Shown here piece by piece: positions 9,382-16,705 of a DNA stretch of 42,456 bases. The notes below the pieces were generated by a model. It was not told where the DNA came from and did not search any database. It saw only the letters and a list, made by a program, of their open reading frames with translations. Source of the stretch: Bythopirellula sp. GTDB lineage: Bacteria > Planctomycetota > Planctomycetia > Pirellulales > Lacipirellulaceae. The DNA is taken from contig JANQQA010000062.1 in the NCBI GenBank assembly GCA_028285205.1, forward strand, positions 1 through 42,456. Reading direction: 5' to 3'. Every line of letters begins with the position of its first letter. Position 1 is the stretch's first letter. The translations under genes and the position numbers were made by a program.

Positions 9382-9963
9382 TCAACTCTCCGTGCGTTGC
9401 GTGCAGTGCCGAGTGCCAGCCAGACTGATTAGGCCTATGCTCAACAGAATCAAACAACTCGGCTCCGGGATAATCGGAAACTGACCCGTCGCGGTGCCAA
9501 CCGTGGTACCAGCGTTAACAAACTTGGCCGCGTAAACACCCCGCCTGTCTGCCGGCAGCATTAAATTTGCTAGCCAGATCGGCGCAGAAGTATCAATCTT
9601 GGCACCGATGGGGCCACCTGCGATACGAACTTCAGTCGGAGTTGTACCACTGTTCAACAAGCTCCACCCCTGTCCGCCCGGTACAGTCGTCGGAGCAGTT
9701 AGCAGAGCATCGATGTAAGTGAACGGTTGGCCAGGCCCACGCGGAATGTGACCGCCATTAGACCTGTCAACGTTCAGAAACTCACCGGAGTCAGGCACGA
9801 TCGAAAGGTCCATCGCGTCAAACGTGTCGCCCTCTGCATCAAGGTACATCACGTAAACACCGTCAGGGTCGACGCCGAGGGGTTCAACATAGATCCTAAT
9901 TGCGGATGCGGACGGGCAAGCCAGCAAACACAGGAGGGTCGTCAACGCGAATGATTTCTTCAT
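9382..9963 (-). CDS. PEP-CTERM protein, array member 5
   Basis: A 193-residue paralogue. The start at 9963 (MKKSFALTTLLCLLACPSASA) was chosen over one 14 codons upstream, because the upstream codons overlap the end of member 4 and GGAG lies 8 bases before this ATG. The core reads YVMYLDAEGDTFDAMDLSI, GGQGWSLL, EVRIAGGPIGAKIDTSAPIWLANLMLP. The tail is IIPEPSCLILLSIGLISLAG-TRHC followed by TQRTES. The gene is 582 bases, the same as member 4. Long stretches of the two are nearly identical at DNA level, for example the block around 9475-9545 against 10058-10128, indicating recent duplication or gene conversion. Surface-exposed secreted protein of unknown role. Confidence 0.88.
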   Translation of the reverse strand: MKKSFALTTLLCLLACPSASAIRIYVEPLGVDPDGVYVMYLDAEGDTFDAMDLSIVPDSGEFLNVDRSNGGHIPRGPGQPFTYIDALLTAPTTVPGGQGWSLLNSGTTPTEVRIAGGPIGAKIDTSAPIWLANLMLPADRRGVYAAKFVNAGTTVGTATGQFPIIPEPSCLILLSIGLISLAGTRHCTQRTES

Positions 9964-9964
9964 C

Positions 9965-10546
9965 TCAATTCTCCGTGCGTTCGGTGCAGTGACGAGTGCC
10001 AGCAAGACTGATCAGACCTAAACCTAGCAGGAGCGCACTGCTTGGCTCCGGGATAATCGGAAACTGACCCGTCGCGGTGCCAACCGTGGTACCAGCGTTA
10101 ACAAACGTGGCCGCGTAAACCCCCCGCCTGTCTGCTGGCAGCGTCAAATTCGCGAGCCAGATCGGTGCAGAAGTATCAATCTTGGCACCGAGGGGGCCAC
10201 CTGCGATACGAACTTCAGTTGGGGTTGGGCCACCGTTCAACAAGCTCCACCCCTGTCCGCCCGGTACAGCAGTCGGAGCAGAAAGCCAAGCATTGATGTA
10301 AGTGAACGGTTGGCCAGGCCAACGCGGAAAGTGACCGCTTATAAAGTTGTCAATGTTGAGAAATTCACCGGAGTCAGGCGCGATCGAAAGGTCCATCGAG
10401 TCAAACGTGTCGCCCTCTGTATCAAGGTACATCACGTAAACACCGTCAGGAGCGACACCGAGGGGTTCAACATAGATCCTAATTGCGGATGCGGACGGGC
10501 AAGCCAGCAGACTCAAGAGGGTCGTGAAGGCAATGATTTTCCTCAT
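9965..10546 (-). CDS. PEP-CTERM protein, array member 4
   Basis: A 193-residue paralogue starting MRKIIAFTTLLSLLACPSASA at 10546. The longer in-frame start at 10588 is rejected for the same reason as in member 5. It is nearly the twin of member 5 (YVMYLDTEGDTFDSMDLSI, VRIAGGPLGAKIDTSAPIWLANL). Its C-terminal segment (EPSSALLLGLGLISLAGTRHC) matches members 2 and 3 better, so the gene is a mosaic. The ribosome-binding GGAG is in the last codons of member 3, and the stop of member 3 is one base from this ATG. Function unknown. Confidence 0.88.
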   Translation of the reverse strand: MRKIIAFTTLLSLLACPSASAIRIYVEPLGVAPDGVYVMYLDTEGDTFDSMDLSIAPDSGEFLNIDNFISGHFPRWPGQPFTYINAWLSAPTAVPGGQGWSLLNGGPTPTEVRIAGGPLGAKIDTSAPIWLANLTLPADRRGVYAATFVNAGTTVGTATGQFPIIPEPSSALLLGLGLISLAGTRHCTERTEN

Positions 10547-10547
10547 T

Positions 10548-11132
10548 TCAACGCTCCGAGCGTTGCGTGCAGTGCCGAGTGCCAGCAAGACTGATGAGGC
10601 CTAAACCTAGCAGGAGCACACTGCTTGGCTCGGGGATAATCGGAAACTGACCCGTTGCCGTACCGACGGTAGTACCAGCATTTACGAACGTGGCCGAGTA
10701 AACACCCCGCCCATCAACCGGCAACATCGCATTCGCGAGGAAGATGGGTTCAGACGAGTCAATCTTGCGACCGAGGGGGCCACCCGCGATACGAATGCCA
10801 GTACGAGTGGCATCGTTGGCCACCAAACTCCAGCCCCGCCCGCCAGGTTGAAAAGTCGGAGCGGCGAGCAGGATATTGTTGATAGTGAACGGAGTACCTG
10901 GTCCAGGCGGAAGGAACCCTTTCCAGAAGTCGAGAACCCGCAAAAACTCGACCCCGTCACCCACAATGGAAAGATCAATGGCGTCGAACTCCTCACCCTT
11001 GCCATCTAGATACAACGAGTAAATTACCCCATCACGAGTTGTACCCGTGGTTTCAACTGTGATGTCGATTGCAGATGCGGACGGGCAAGCCAGCAGACTC
11101 AAAAGGACCGTGAAGGCAACGATTCTTCTCAT
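10548..11132 (-). CDS. PEP-CTERM protein, array member 3
   Basis: A 194-residue paralogue starting MRRIVAFTVLLSLLACPSASA at 11132. The mature N-terminus (DITVETTGTTRDGVIYSLY) is almost the same as in member 1. The middle (GGRGWSLVANDATRTGIRIAGGPLGRKIDSSEPIFLANAMLP) is almost the same as in member 2. The tail is IIPEPSSVLLLGLGLISLAG, then TRHCTQRSER. The junction to member 4 is TGA-A-ATG; the other five junctions have G between stop and start. Secreted, exosortase-sorted, no recognised catalytic motif. Confidence 0.88.
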   Translation of the reverse strand: MRRIVAFTVLLSLLACPSASAIDITVETTGTTRDGVIYSLYLDGKGEEFDAIDLSIVGDGVEFLRVLDFWKGFLPPGPGTPFTINNILLAAPTFQPGGRGWSLVANDATRTGIRIAGGPLGRKIDSSEPIFLANAMLPVDGRGVYSATFVNAGTTVGTATGQFPIIPEPSSVLLLGLGLISLAGTRHCTQRSER

Positions 11133-11133
11133 C

Positions 11134-11718
11134 TCAACTCTCCGTGCGTTGCGTGCAGTGACGAGTGCCAGCAAGACTGATTAGGCCTAAACCTAGCAGG
11201 AGCTCACTGCTTGGCTCCGGGATAATCGGAAACTGACCCGTTGCCGTACCGACGGTAGTACCAGCATTTACGAATGTGGCCGAGTAAACACCCCGCCCAT
11301 CAAACGGCAACATCGCATTCGCGAGGAAGATGGGTGCAGAAGAGTCGATCTTGCGACCCAGCGGGCCACCCGCGATACGAATGCCAACGGGAGACGCTTC
11401 GTTGGCCACCAAGCTCCAGCCCCGCCCGCCAGGTGTCGAACTCGGAGCGGCAAGCAGGGCATTATTGATGGTGTACGGAGCACCGGGTCCAGGCGGAACG
11501 AAGTAGTCAATTGCAAGGTCGGCGTTCACTAATTCAACCCCGTCGCCCACGATAGAAAGATCGATGGAGTCAAACTCCTCACCCATGCCATCGAGAAAGA
11601 ATGCATAGACAATCCCATGAGGGTCTTTGCGAGTGGCCTCATAACTGATCTCAATCGCGACCGCAGACGGGCAAGCCAGCAAACACACGACGGTCGCGAA
11701 GGCAACAATTCTTTTCAT
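11134..11718 (-). CDS. PEP-CTERM protein, array member 2
   Basis: A 194-residue paralogue starting MKRIVAFATVVCLLACPSAVA at 11718. The core is VYAFFLDGMGEEFDSIDLSIVGDGVE, GGRGWSLVANEASPVGIRIAGGPLGRKID and FVNAGTTVGTATGQFP, followed by a PEP-CTERM tail and TQRTES. Its second half is nearly identical in DNA to member 3. The gene is 585 bases, as is member 3. GGAGG in the last codons of member 1 serves as its ribosome-binding site. Function unknown. Confidence 0.88.
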   Translation of the reverse strand: MKRIVAFATVVCLLACPSAVAIEISYEATRKDPHGIVYAFFLDGMGEEFDSIDLSIVGDGVELVNADLAIDYFVPPGPGAPYTINNALLAAPSSTPGGRGWSLVANEASPVGIRIAGGPLGRKIDSSAPIFLANAMLPFDGRGVYSATFVNAGTTVGTATGQFPIIPEPSSELLLGLGLISLAGTRHCTQRTES

Positions 11719-11719
11719 C

Positions 11720-12298
11720 TCAAGCCTCCGGGCGTTGCGTGCAACGGCGAGTGCCAGCAAGACTGATGAGACCTAAGCCTAGCAGGAGCAGACTGCTTGG
11801 CTCGGGGATTGGCCAAAACCCTGTCACCTCACTAATTGTGTTACCCTCATTTACGAATTTACCTGTGTAAATACCCCGCTCACCAACTGGCAAGATCACA
11901 TTAGCGAGGAAGATTGGTGCGGAGGTGTCAATCTTGGCACCGAGAGGGCCACCGGCGATCCGAACTTCCGCCGTAGTTGCATCACTGTTCAACAAGGTCC
12001 ATCCTTGTCCACCTGCAAAAGTCGGGCCACGAAGGAATAGGCTAATAAAGGTCGACGGGTAACCAGGCCCCGGCGGAATGAACCCGTCCCACCCTTGAAG
12101 TATATCCAAGAATTCGACCCCGTCACCCACTATGGAAAGATCAACGGCGTCGAACTCCTCATCCTTGCCATCGAGATACAACGAGTAAATGACCCCATCA
12201 CGAGTTGCACCCGTGGTTTCAGCTGTGATGTCGATTGCAGATGCGGACGAGCATGCCAGCAAGCTCAAGAGCAACGTCAAAACCATGATCTTCTTCAT
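11720..12298 (-). CDS. PEP-CTERM protein, array member 1 (first gene of the operon)
   Basis: A 192-residue paralogue. The start at 12298 (MKKIMVLTLLLSLLACSSASA) was chosen over one 75 codons upstream, because it matches the other members and carries the signal peptide. A GGAG lies about 10 bases upstream. The N-terminal half follows member 3 (TRDGVIYSLYLDGKDEEFDAVDLSIVGDGVEFL). The middle follows members 4 and 5 (GGQGWTLLNSDAT, VRIAGGPLGAKIDTSAPIFLAN). The C-terminus (FWPIPEPSSLLLLGLGLISLAG) is slightly different. It ends RPEA, whose GAG codon is part of the ribosome-binding site for member 2. The operon promoter should lie upstream, between 12299 and about 12700. Confidence 0.88.
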   Translation of the reverse strand: MKKIMVLTLLLSLLACSSASAIDITAETTGATRDGVIYSLYLDGKDEEFDAVDLSIVGDGVEFLDILQGWDGFIPPGPGYPSTFISLFLRGPTFAGGQGWTLLNSDATTAEVRIAGGPLGAKIDTSAPIFLANVILPVGERGIYTGKFVNEGNTISEVTGFWPIPEPSSLLLLGLGLISLAGTRRCTQRPEA

Positions 12299-13071
12299 CT
12301 TAATCCACTCCGTTGCAGTGAAGCGTGATGAGTGCTTACCAAATTGCTGATGAATCGTCCGAACAGAATCGCATAGTTGGAAGCAGGTATTTGGATCACC
12401 CTCGTCAGTATGGCACGAAGCGGGCAGTGAAGACAACAACCTGGGTTCTGCCCTGGAAGTGGGGGCGAACCAATTATTTGCAGACGAGCTTTCACTAAGC
12501 TTCGCCATCAGTTCCAGATTCACCAGACGAGACCAAAATCGTCGGCAGGTCGGTCGTAATTGCTAGCGCCGCCCTGAGGAATGAAGCTGTAAAGATTCCA
12601 GCGTGCTGGGCACCCTGCGCGGGTCCGGCCGTTTAAGAAATAGTTGCTGAAATTGGGCCAGCGCTTCGGATACACTGAGATCGGCATCACGCTCTGCCGA
12701 CCGCTCTTTGACAATTTGAACGATCGACATTTGTGACTTTTAGGAACTTACCCTACCAGGCGCAACTTGCTTGCAAGCAATCACTTAAGCACACCCCGAC
12801 AGTGTTTTTTAGGACACCTGTGGGGCCGTTTGTCTCAATAGTCGGGCCAGTTTTGGGGATGGTGATCGCGCAAACCCTTGCGGTGAAAGGACTACGTGCG
12901 ACAGACGGTTGCGCAAGGCGGCGAATTTTCGGACACGAAGACGTGTTGAAACTGATTTTTGGGTGGACAAAAACCCCAAGGGAGGGGATCGGTACGGCCA
13001 GGGGCCACTACATTGCGCAAGCGACTTCGGCGGTAGCAATTACTAAACGGTTGAAGCGATGCCTGAGTTTC
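12299..13071. other. Long intergenic region upstream of the PEP-CTERM array
   Basis: No firm gene is found. The promoter and leader of the seven-gene array should lie in its left part. A minus-strand ORF at 12520-12714 (TTG start; ATG form about 55 residues, ending RPADDFGLVW) could be a remnant or a small protein but has no recognisable family. A perfect 14-bp palindrome, TTGCTTGCAAGCAA, is at 12767-12780. A bulged hairpin of CCCC-GACAG/CTGTGGGG type follows near 12795-12826. A long + strand ORF reaching in from the aroF region is the antisense shadow of aroF. Confidence 0.4.
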
Positions 13072-14094
13072 CTACTCAGATCCCAGTTTTCGCTCGACGG
13101 CGTTGGCGATCTTGCGGCAGCCGGCCATCGTTTCTTCGAACTGTTCGAAGTTGAGCGACTGATAGCCGTCACTGAGTGCTTTGCCCGGATCGGGGTGGAC
13201 TTCGATGATCAGCCCGTCGGCGCCGGCCGCGATCGAGGCGCGGGCCATCGAGGGCACCAGCGACGTGTGACCGGTGCCATGGCTGGGGTCGATCACCACG
13301 GGCAGGTGCGTTCGCTCCTGTGCGTAGGCCACCGTTGCCAGGGGCAGGGTGAAACGGGTGTGCGATTCGAAGGTGCGGATGCCGCGTTCACAGAGCATCA
13401 CGTCGAGGTTGCCGCCGTCGAGGATATACTCGGCGGCCAGCAGCCATTCGTCGATCGTGGCGCTAGGACCGCGCTTGAGCAACACCGCCCGTGGGGATTT
13501 GCCGACCGCTTCCAGCAGGCGGTAGTTTTGCATGTTGCGAGCGCCGATCTGCAGTACGTCGGCGTACTCGCTGACCAGTTCGACATCGTCGGGCGAAACC
13601 ACCTCGGTCACGATTGCCAGGCCGGTTTCCTCACGCGCGGCAGCCAACAGCTTGAGGCCTTCCTCCTTCATCCCTTGGAAGCTGTAGGGGCTGGTGCGAG
13701 GCTTGAACGCACCGCCGCGGAGGGCCGACGCACCGGCGTTCTTGACCGCCTGGGCGGACGCGACGAGTTGCTCTTCGCTTTCTACCGAGCACGGGCCGGC
13801 GATCACCCCGATGTGGCCGTTACCTACGATCAGGCTGCCCGCGCGGACGACGCTCTGCTCGTCTTTCCACTCGCGGCTGGCCATTTTGTAGGGTGCGAGG
13901 ACCGACATCACCTCATCCACGCCGGGAGCACTTTCCAGTGCGGTAATGCCAGCGATGCGTTCCTCCCCGACGGCGGCGATCACCGTCCGCTCGGTGCCGC
14001 GAATAACATTGGCTTTCAGTCCACGGGCTTCGACGTCTTGGATCACGGTTTCAATATCCTGCTCGGCGGCGCTTTTCTTCATCACGATGATCAT
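13072..14094 (-). CDS. aroF: 3-deoxy-7-phosphoheptulonate (DAHP) synthase, type I-beta with N-terminal ferredoxin-like domain
   Basis: The 340-residue enzyme condenses phosphoenolpyruvate and erythrose-4-phosphate, the first step of the shikimate pathway. Residues 1-70 ([17 protein letters not shown]...) form the ferredoxin-like regulatory domain of Thermotoga-type enzymes, often the site of Phe/Tyr feedback. The TIM-barrel follows, with [50 protein letters not shown] and [15 protein letters not shown], which hold the metal- and substrate-binding residues. AAGGAG lies 6 bases before the ATG. The upstream 270 bases contain an attenuator with an aromatic-rich leader peptide, annotated separately. 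No further gene follows in the operon. Identification is secure; the symbol could equally be aroG or aroA-type depending on convention. Confidence 0.95.
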   Translation of the reverse strand: MIIVMKKSAAEQDIETVIQDVEARGLKANVIRGTERTVIAAVGEERIAGITALESAPGVDEVMSVLAPYKMASREWKDEQSVVRAGSLIVGNGHIGVIAGPCSVESEEQLVASAQAVKNAGASALRGGAFKPRTSPYSFQGMKEEGLKLLAAAREETGLAIVTEVVSPDDVELVSEYADVLQIGARNMQNYRLLEAVGKSPRAVLLKRGPSATIDEWLLAAEYILDGGNLDVMLCERGIRTFESHTRFTLPLATVAYAQERTHLPVVIDPSHGTGHTSLVPSMARASIAAGADGLIIEVHPDPGKALSDGYQSLNFEQFEETMAGCRKIANAVERKLGSE

Positions 14095-14220
14095 GGGAGG
14101 CTCCTTGTGCTTGGCGTTTGGTTCTTGGTACTTGGTTTTTTGTGGATCGAATCATGCGCACGATTCCGAACGCGACCGTGATAGCAACCAACAAAGGACG
14201 AAGGACAAAGAACGAACAAC

Positions 14221-14254
14221 AAAAAAACCCCGAGAACCGCTGGGGTGCTCGGGG
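14221..14254 (-). terminator. aroF: Intrinsic terminator in the aroF leader (attenuator)
   Basis: On the minus strand CCCCGAG (14254-14248) pairs with CTCGGGG (14234-14228), 7 bp. Further ACC/GGT pairing inside the loop is possible, and seven T residues follow at 14227-14221. It lies between the leader peptide and aroF, 127 bases before the aroF start, so it can only act as a conditional terminator of aroF. Confidence 0.85.
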
Positions 14255-14308
14255 CTTGGAAAGGCAAACGTAACTAGGTGGATTACTTACGCACGACCTC
14301 CGGCCCCG
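14250..14308 (-). promoter_or_regulatory. aroF: Predicted antiterminator pairing of the aroF attenuator
   Basis: On the minus strand, CGGGGC at 14308-14303, inside the Ser-Gly-Ala codons of the leader, is perfectly complementary to GCCCCG at 14255-14250. The latter overlaps the 5' arm of the terminator. After a 1x2 internal loop the pairing continues: GGAGG (14301-14297) with TTTCC (14262-14258), using two G-U pairs. Forming this helix excludes the terminator hairpin. A ribosome halted at the YFWF codons would leave CGGGGC free; one at the stop codon would tend to mask it. The exclusivity is seen in sequence; the mechanism is inferred. Confidence 0.7.
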
Positions 14309-14364
14309 CTACTAAAAAAGTAACGGGTAAAGCTAAACCAGAAGTAATTGCGGTAAGTGGCCAT
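14287..14364 (-). CDS. aroF leader peptide, aromatic-rich, 25 residues
   Basis: Starting at ATG 14364 (GAGG about 6 bases upstream) and ending at TAA 14287-14289, this small frame reads MATYRNYFWFSFTRYFF followed by SSGAGGRA. Nine of its first 17 codons are aromatic: five Phe, three Tyr and one Trp, with a YFWF run and a YFF run. It lies 54 bases after the S9 peptidase gene, before an intrinsic terminator and then aroF. The composition and placement are those of attenuation leader peptides such as pheL and trpL, in which a ribosome stalling on scarce aminoacyl-tRNA prevents termination. Too short for standard gene finders. The coding assignment rests on sequence composition and context. Confidence 0.85.
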   Translation of the reverse strand: MATYRNYFWFSFTRYFFSSGAGGRA

Positions 14365-14417
14365 GTCAAACCTCATAGTAGACAGCAGTTGCGAGTCTGG
14401 CAAGAAGCTTCTGCGCT

Positions 14418-16586
14418 TTATTCTGCCTGCTCGTCCTGTGGCGGCATTTTCAGGCGATCTGCTGCCAGAGCTTCCGCTAAGCCCGCCAGATTTTCGGCAC
14501 CCGCGGGCACGTGCAGGCTCGCGTCTTCGAAGTCGTCGCCGATGGGTTCGACGCGGCCGCCTAGGTATTCGCCGAGAAAGGCTTCGGTCACGGCATTGAA
14601 CGACATGCGATTGTGTTCGCCGGAGAACCCGTGGCCCTCGTCAGGGTACAGGACATACGTGACAGGGATGTTCTTGGCTTGCATCGCTTCGACGATCTGG
14701 TCGGCCTCCAACTGCGTGACGCGTGGGTCGTTGGCTCCTTGGCCAATGAGCAGAGGCCGTTCGATCTGGTCGACCAACTTGAGGGGCGACTTTTCGAGTA
14801 GCGCGGCGCGGCCCTCCTCGGTTTCCACTTCGCCCACCCGAACGTTCATGACGGGCATGATCGGAATCCAGTAGGGAGGGACGTTTTGCAGCAAGGTCAC
14901 CAGACTCGAAGGGCCGACGATGTCGACACCGCAGGCAAAGAAATCGGGCGTAAACGTGAGGCCGACAAGCGTGGCATAGCCGCCGTAGCTGCCACCCATG
15001 ATCGCGACCTTATCACGCTGGGCGATGCCTTGGTCAACGGCCCAGTTTACCGCGTCGATCAGATCGTCGTGCATCTTGCCAGCCCACTCACCGTTGGCGG
15101 CGTTGATGAAGTTCTTGCCGAAGCCGGTCGAACCACGGTAGTTGACGCTAAGCACCGCGTAGCCGCGGTTGGCCAACCACTGGTGCGTCGAGTTGTATCC
15201 CCAGTCGTCGCGTGCCCACGGACCACCGTGCACGTCGAGCACCATCGGCACCGCTTGGTCGGGACGTCCATCGCCGTCGGGATCGCTACCCTCGGGAAGC
15301 GTCAGGTAAGAAACCAGGTTGAGCCCGTCGCGACTCTTGATCACCGGTGTATGCATCATGGCGAGTTGGTAGTCGTCAAGATCGTCACGACTGCTGAACA
15401 GGAACTGGCACTGCTTGTTGTCGCGGTCGTAGAGGTAAAATTTGAGCGGCCCGTTGTCGAGCAGGAAGGCAACCGTCCAGTGCTTGTCGTCGAGCGTGCG
15501 GCTGGTGACGATCAGTTCGCCGTCTTCGACGGTTTCCAGATAGTCGAGGTCGGGTTTGATCGAGTCGTCGAGGATCTTCCACTCTCGGCGCGAGTAGGTG
15601 AAACCGACTGCCTGGATCGTTTGCTCGGTCGGATGGACGATCAGTTCGCCAACGTCGGCCCGCGGATCTTCGGCGACGAGTTTGGTCTCGTTGTTCGCCA
15701 AGTTGATGGCGAACAGGCCACCAGTATCGCGGTCGCGGCTGTCCTGGATGTAGAGGACGGTGCCGGTCTTGTCGAAGCCAGCGGGTCCGGTGGTCATCGC
15801 GTCCTCGGGCCCGGTGGTCATGAACGGTTCCCACTCGGCGTCGGCCCCGGTTTGGTCTGCGACCTTTGGCTCTAGCAGCAGCTGTCCGCCGTCGGGCGTA
15901 AACGTGAACGCAAAGCGAACGCGATAGTCATCGTCGGTGATGTAGGCCACGAAACCCTGATTCTCCTGGATCAAGGTGCTTTCGCCAGTGTCGATGTTTA
16001 CGCGATAGATGTCGTGCAGCTGCGGGTTGCGATCGTTTAGTCCGACGAGGATCTCGCTGGGGAACTTTTGGCTGGTGCCAAGAATTCGAGCGTGGACGTT
16101 TTCCACCGGAGTCAGATCCTTGGTCGTGCCTGTTTCAACATTGGTGGCGTAAACATGCCAGTTTTCGTCGCCCTCGGTGTCTTGGGTGTACAGGATATGC
16201 GTGCCGTCGTATGCCCAGCTATGCCCACGGATGTCGCGCACCTTGTCGTGCGTCACGGGTTTGGCTGCTTCGAGATCATCAGCTGGCGCGACCCAAACGT
16301 TAAGGATTCCTTCGAGCGGTGCGAGGTAGCTGAGCCATTTGCCGTTGGGGCTGATGCGGGCGGAGGCTTTTTGAGGGTTGCCGAAAAGAACGCTGCGTGG
16401 GATCAACTTGGACTCCTTGCCCGTCGAGACAGACGCGGCCGTGTTGGTGGAAGTTGCTGTTGTGGAAGCGGAGCTGGTCGGTTTGCTGACGGCGGAATTA
16501 CTCTGCCAAGTGAAACTGACGACAAAGATGAGAGCCAAGACGGCAGCAAAAAACGCCGGAGGCGGTACGAATCGAGATTGATCCAT
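14418..16586 (-). CDS. S9-family prolyl oligopeptidase-type serine peptidase, secreted
   Basis: A 722-residue protein from the ATG at 16586, chosen over one 12 codons upstream because it begins the signal-peptide region (MDQSRFVPPPAFFAAVLALIFVV). Residues from about 60 to 440 are WD40/PD40-like beta-propeller repeats, with LSYLAPLEGILNVWV and DTEGDENWHVYATNVETG. The C-terminal hydrolase domain has LDVHGGPWARDDWGYN, the nucleophile motif GGSYGG (Ser533), the GANDPRV segment with the catalytic Asp, and DEGHGF with the catalytic His. Such enzymes release peptides or dipeptides from oligopeptides in the periplasm. The gene is divergent from comEC and lies directly upstream of the aroF leader. Read-through transcription could contribute to aroF, although an own aroF promoter near its 3' end is equally possible. 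Confidence 0.88.
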   Translation of the reverse strand: MDQSRFVPPPAFFAAVLALIFVVSFTWQSNSAVSKPTSSASTTATSTNTAASVSTGKESKLIPRSVLFGNPQKASARISPNGKWLSYLAPLEGILNVWVAPADDLEAAKPVTHDKVRDIRGHSWAYDGTHILYTQDTEGDENWHVYATNVETGTTKDLTPVENVHARILGTSQKFPSEILVGLNDRNPQLHDIYRVNIDTGESTLIQENQGFVAYITDDDYRVRFAFTFTPDGGQLLLEPKVADQTGADAEWEPFMTTGPEDAMTTGPAGFDKTGTVLYIQDSRDRDTGGLFAINLANNETKLVAEDPRADVGELIVHPTEQTIQAVGFTYSRREWKILDDSIKPDLDYLETVEDGELIVTSRTLDDKHWTVAFLLDNGPLKFYLYDRDNKQCQFLFSSRDDLDDYQLAMMHTPVIKSRDGLNLVSYLTLPEGSDPDGDGRPDQAVPMVLDVHGGPWARDDWGYNSTHQWLANRGYAVLSVNYRGSTGFGKNFINAANGEWAGKMHDDLIDAVNWAVDQGIAQRDKVAIMGGSYGGYATLVGLTFTPDFFACGVDIVGPSSLVTLLQNVPPYWIPIMPVMNVRVGEVETEEGRAALLEKSPLKLVDQIERPLLIGQGANDPRVTQLEADQIVEAMQAKNIPVTYVLYPDEGHGFSGEHNRMSFNAVTEAFLGEYLGGRVEPIGDDFEDASLHVPAGAENLAGLAEALAADRLKMPPQDEQAE

Positions 16587-16705
16587 GCGGGTAGGTACTC
16601 CGTTGTGTCTAGGATGGGTCAACGAGGCATTGTCTCAGCAAGCGTCTGATCGATCAACCGAAGCTAGTGATTTTATCCGTACCCCCGCTGCGGTAGAATC
16701 CGCGT

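Larger units (their letters stand above)
8153..12298 (-). repeat. Seven-copy tandem gene array, unit about 570-657 bp
   Basis: Seven homologous coding units follow head to tail on the minus strand, with lengths of 579, 585, 585, 582, 582, 657 and 570 bases in transcription order. There is no spacer except one base between each stop and the next ATG. DNA identity between neighbours is patchy: some blocks are nearly identical while signal-peptide-proximal regions differ. This is what unequal crossing-over plus gene conversion would leave. No insertion sequence or integrase is seen at either edge. Confidence 0.9.

Noticed and set aside
8153..12298. CRISPR or short tandem repeat array
   Set aside because: The repeated unit is a whole coding gene of about 580 bases, not a short repeat with spacers.
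9964..12523. Longer N-termini for PEP-CTERM array genes (MLALVTARNARR-type extensions)
   Set aside because: They overlap the preceding gene's end in another frame and place the signal peptide internally; the downstream ATG has the conserved GGAG spacing.
12520..12714. Small minus-strand ORF ending RPADDFGLVW
   Set aside because: TTG start, no clear ribosome-binding site and no family; could be a remnant, but not supported enough to call a gene.
12733..14181. Long + strand ORF of 482 codons
   Set aside because: It lies antisense to aroF, whose every motif is recognisable on the minus strand; its translation has no family features.
14886..15875. Long + strand ORF of 329 codons
   Set aside because: Antisense shadow of the S9 peptidase, whose propeller and catalytic motifs are on the minus strand.
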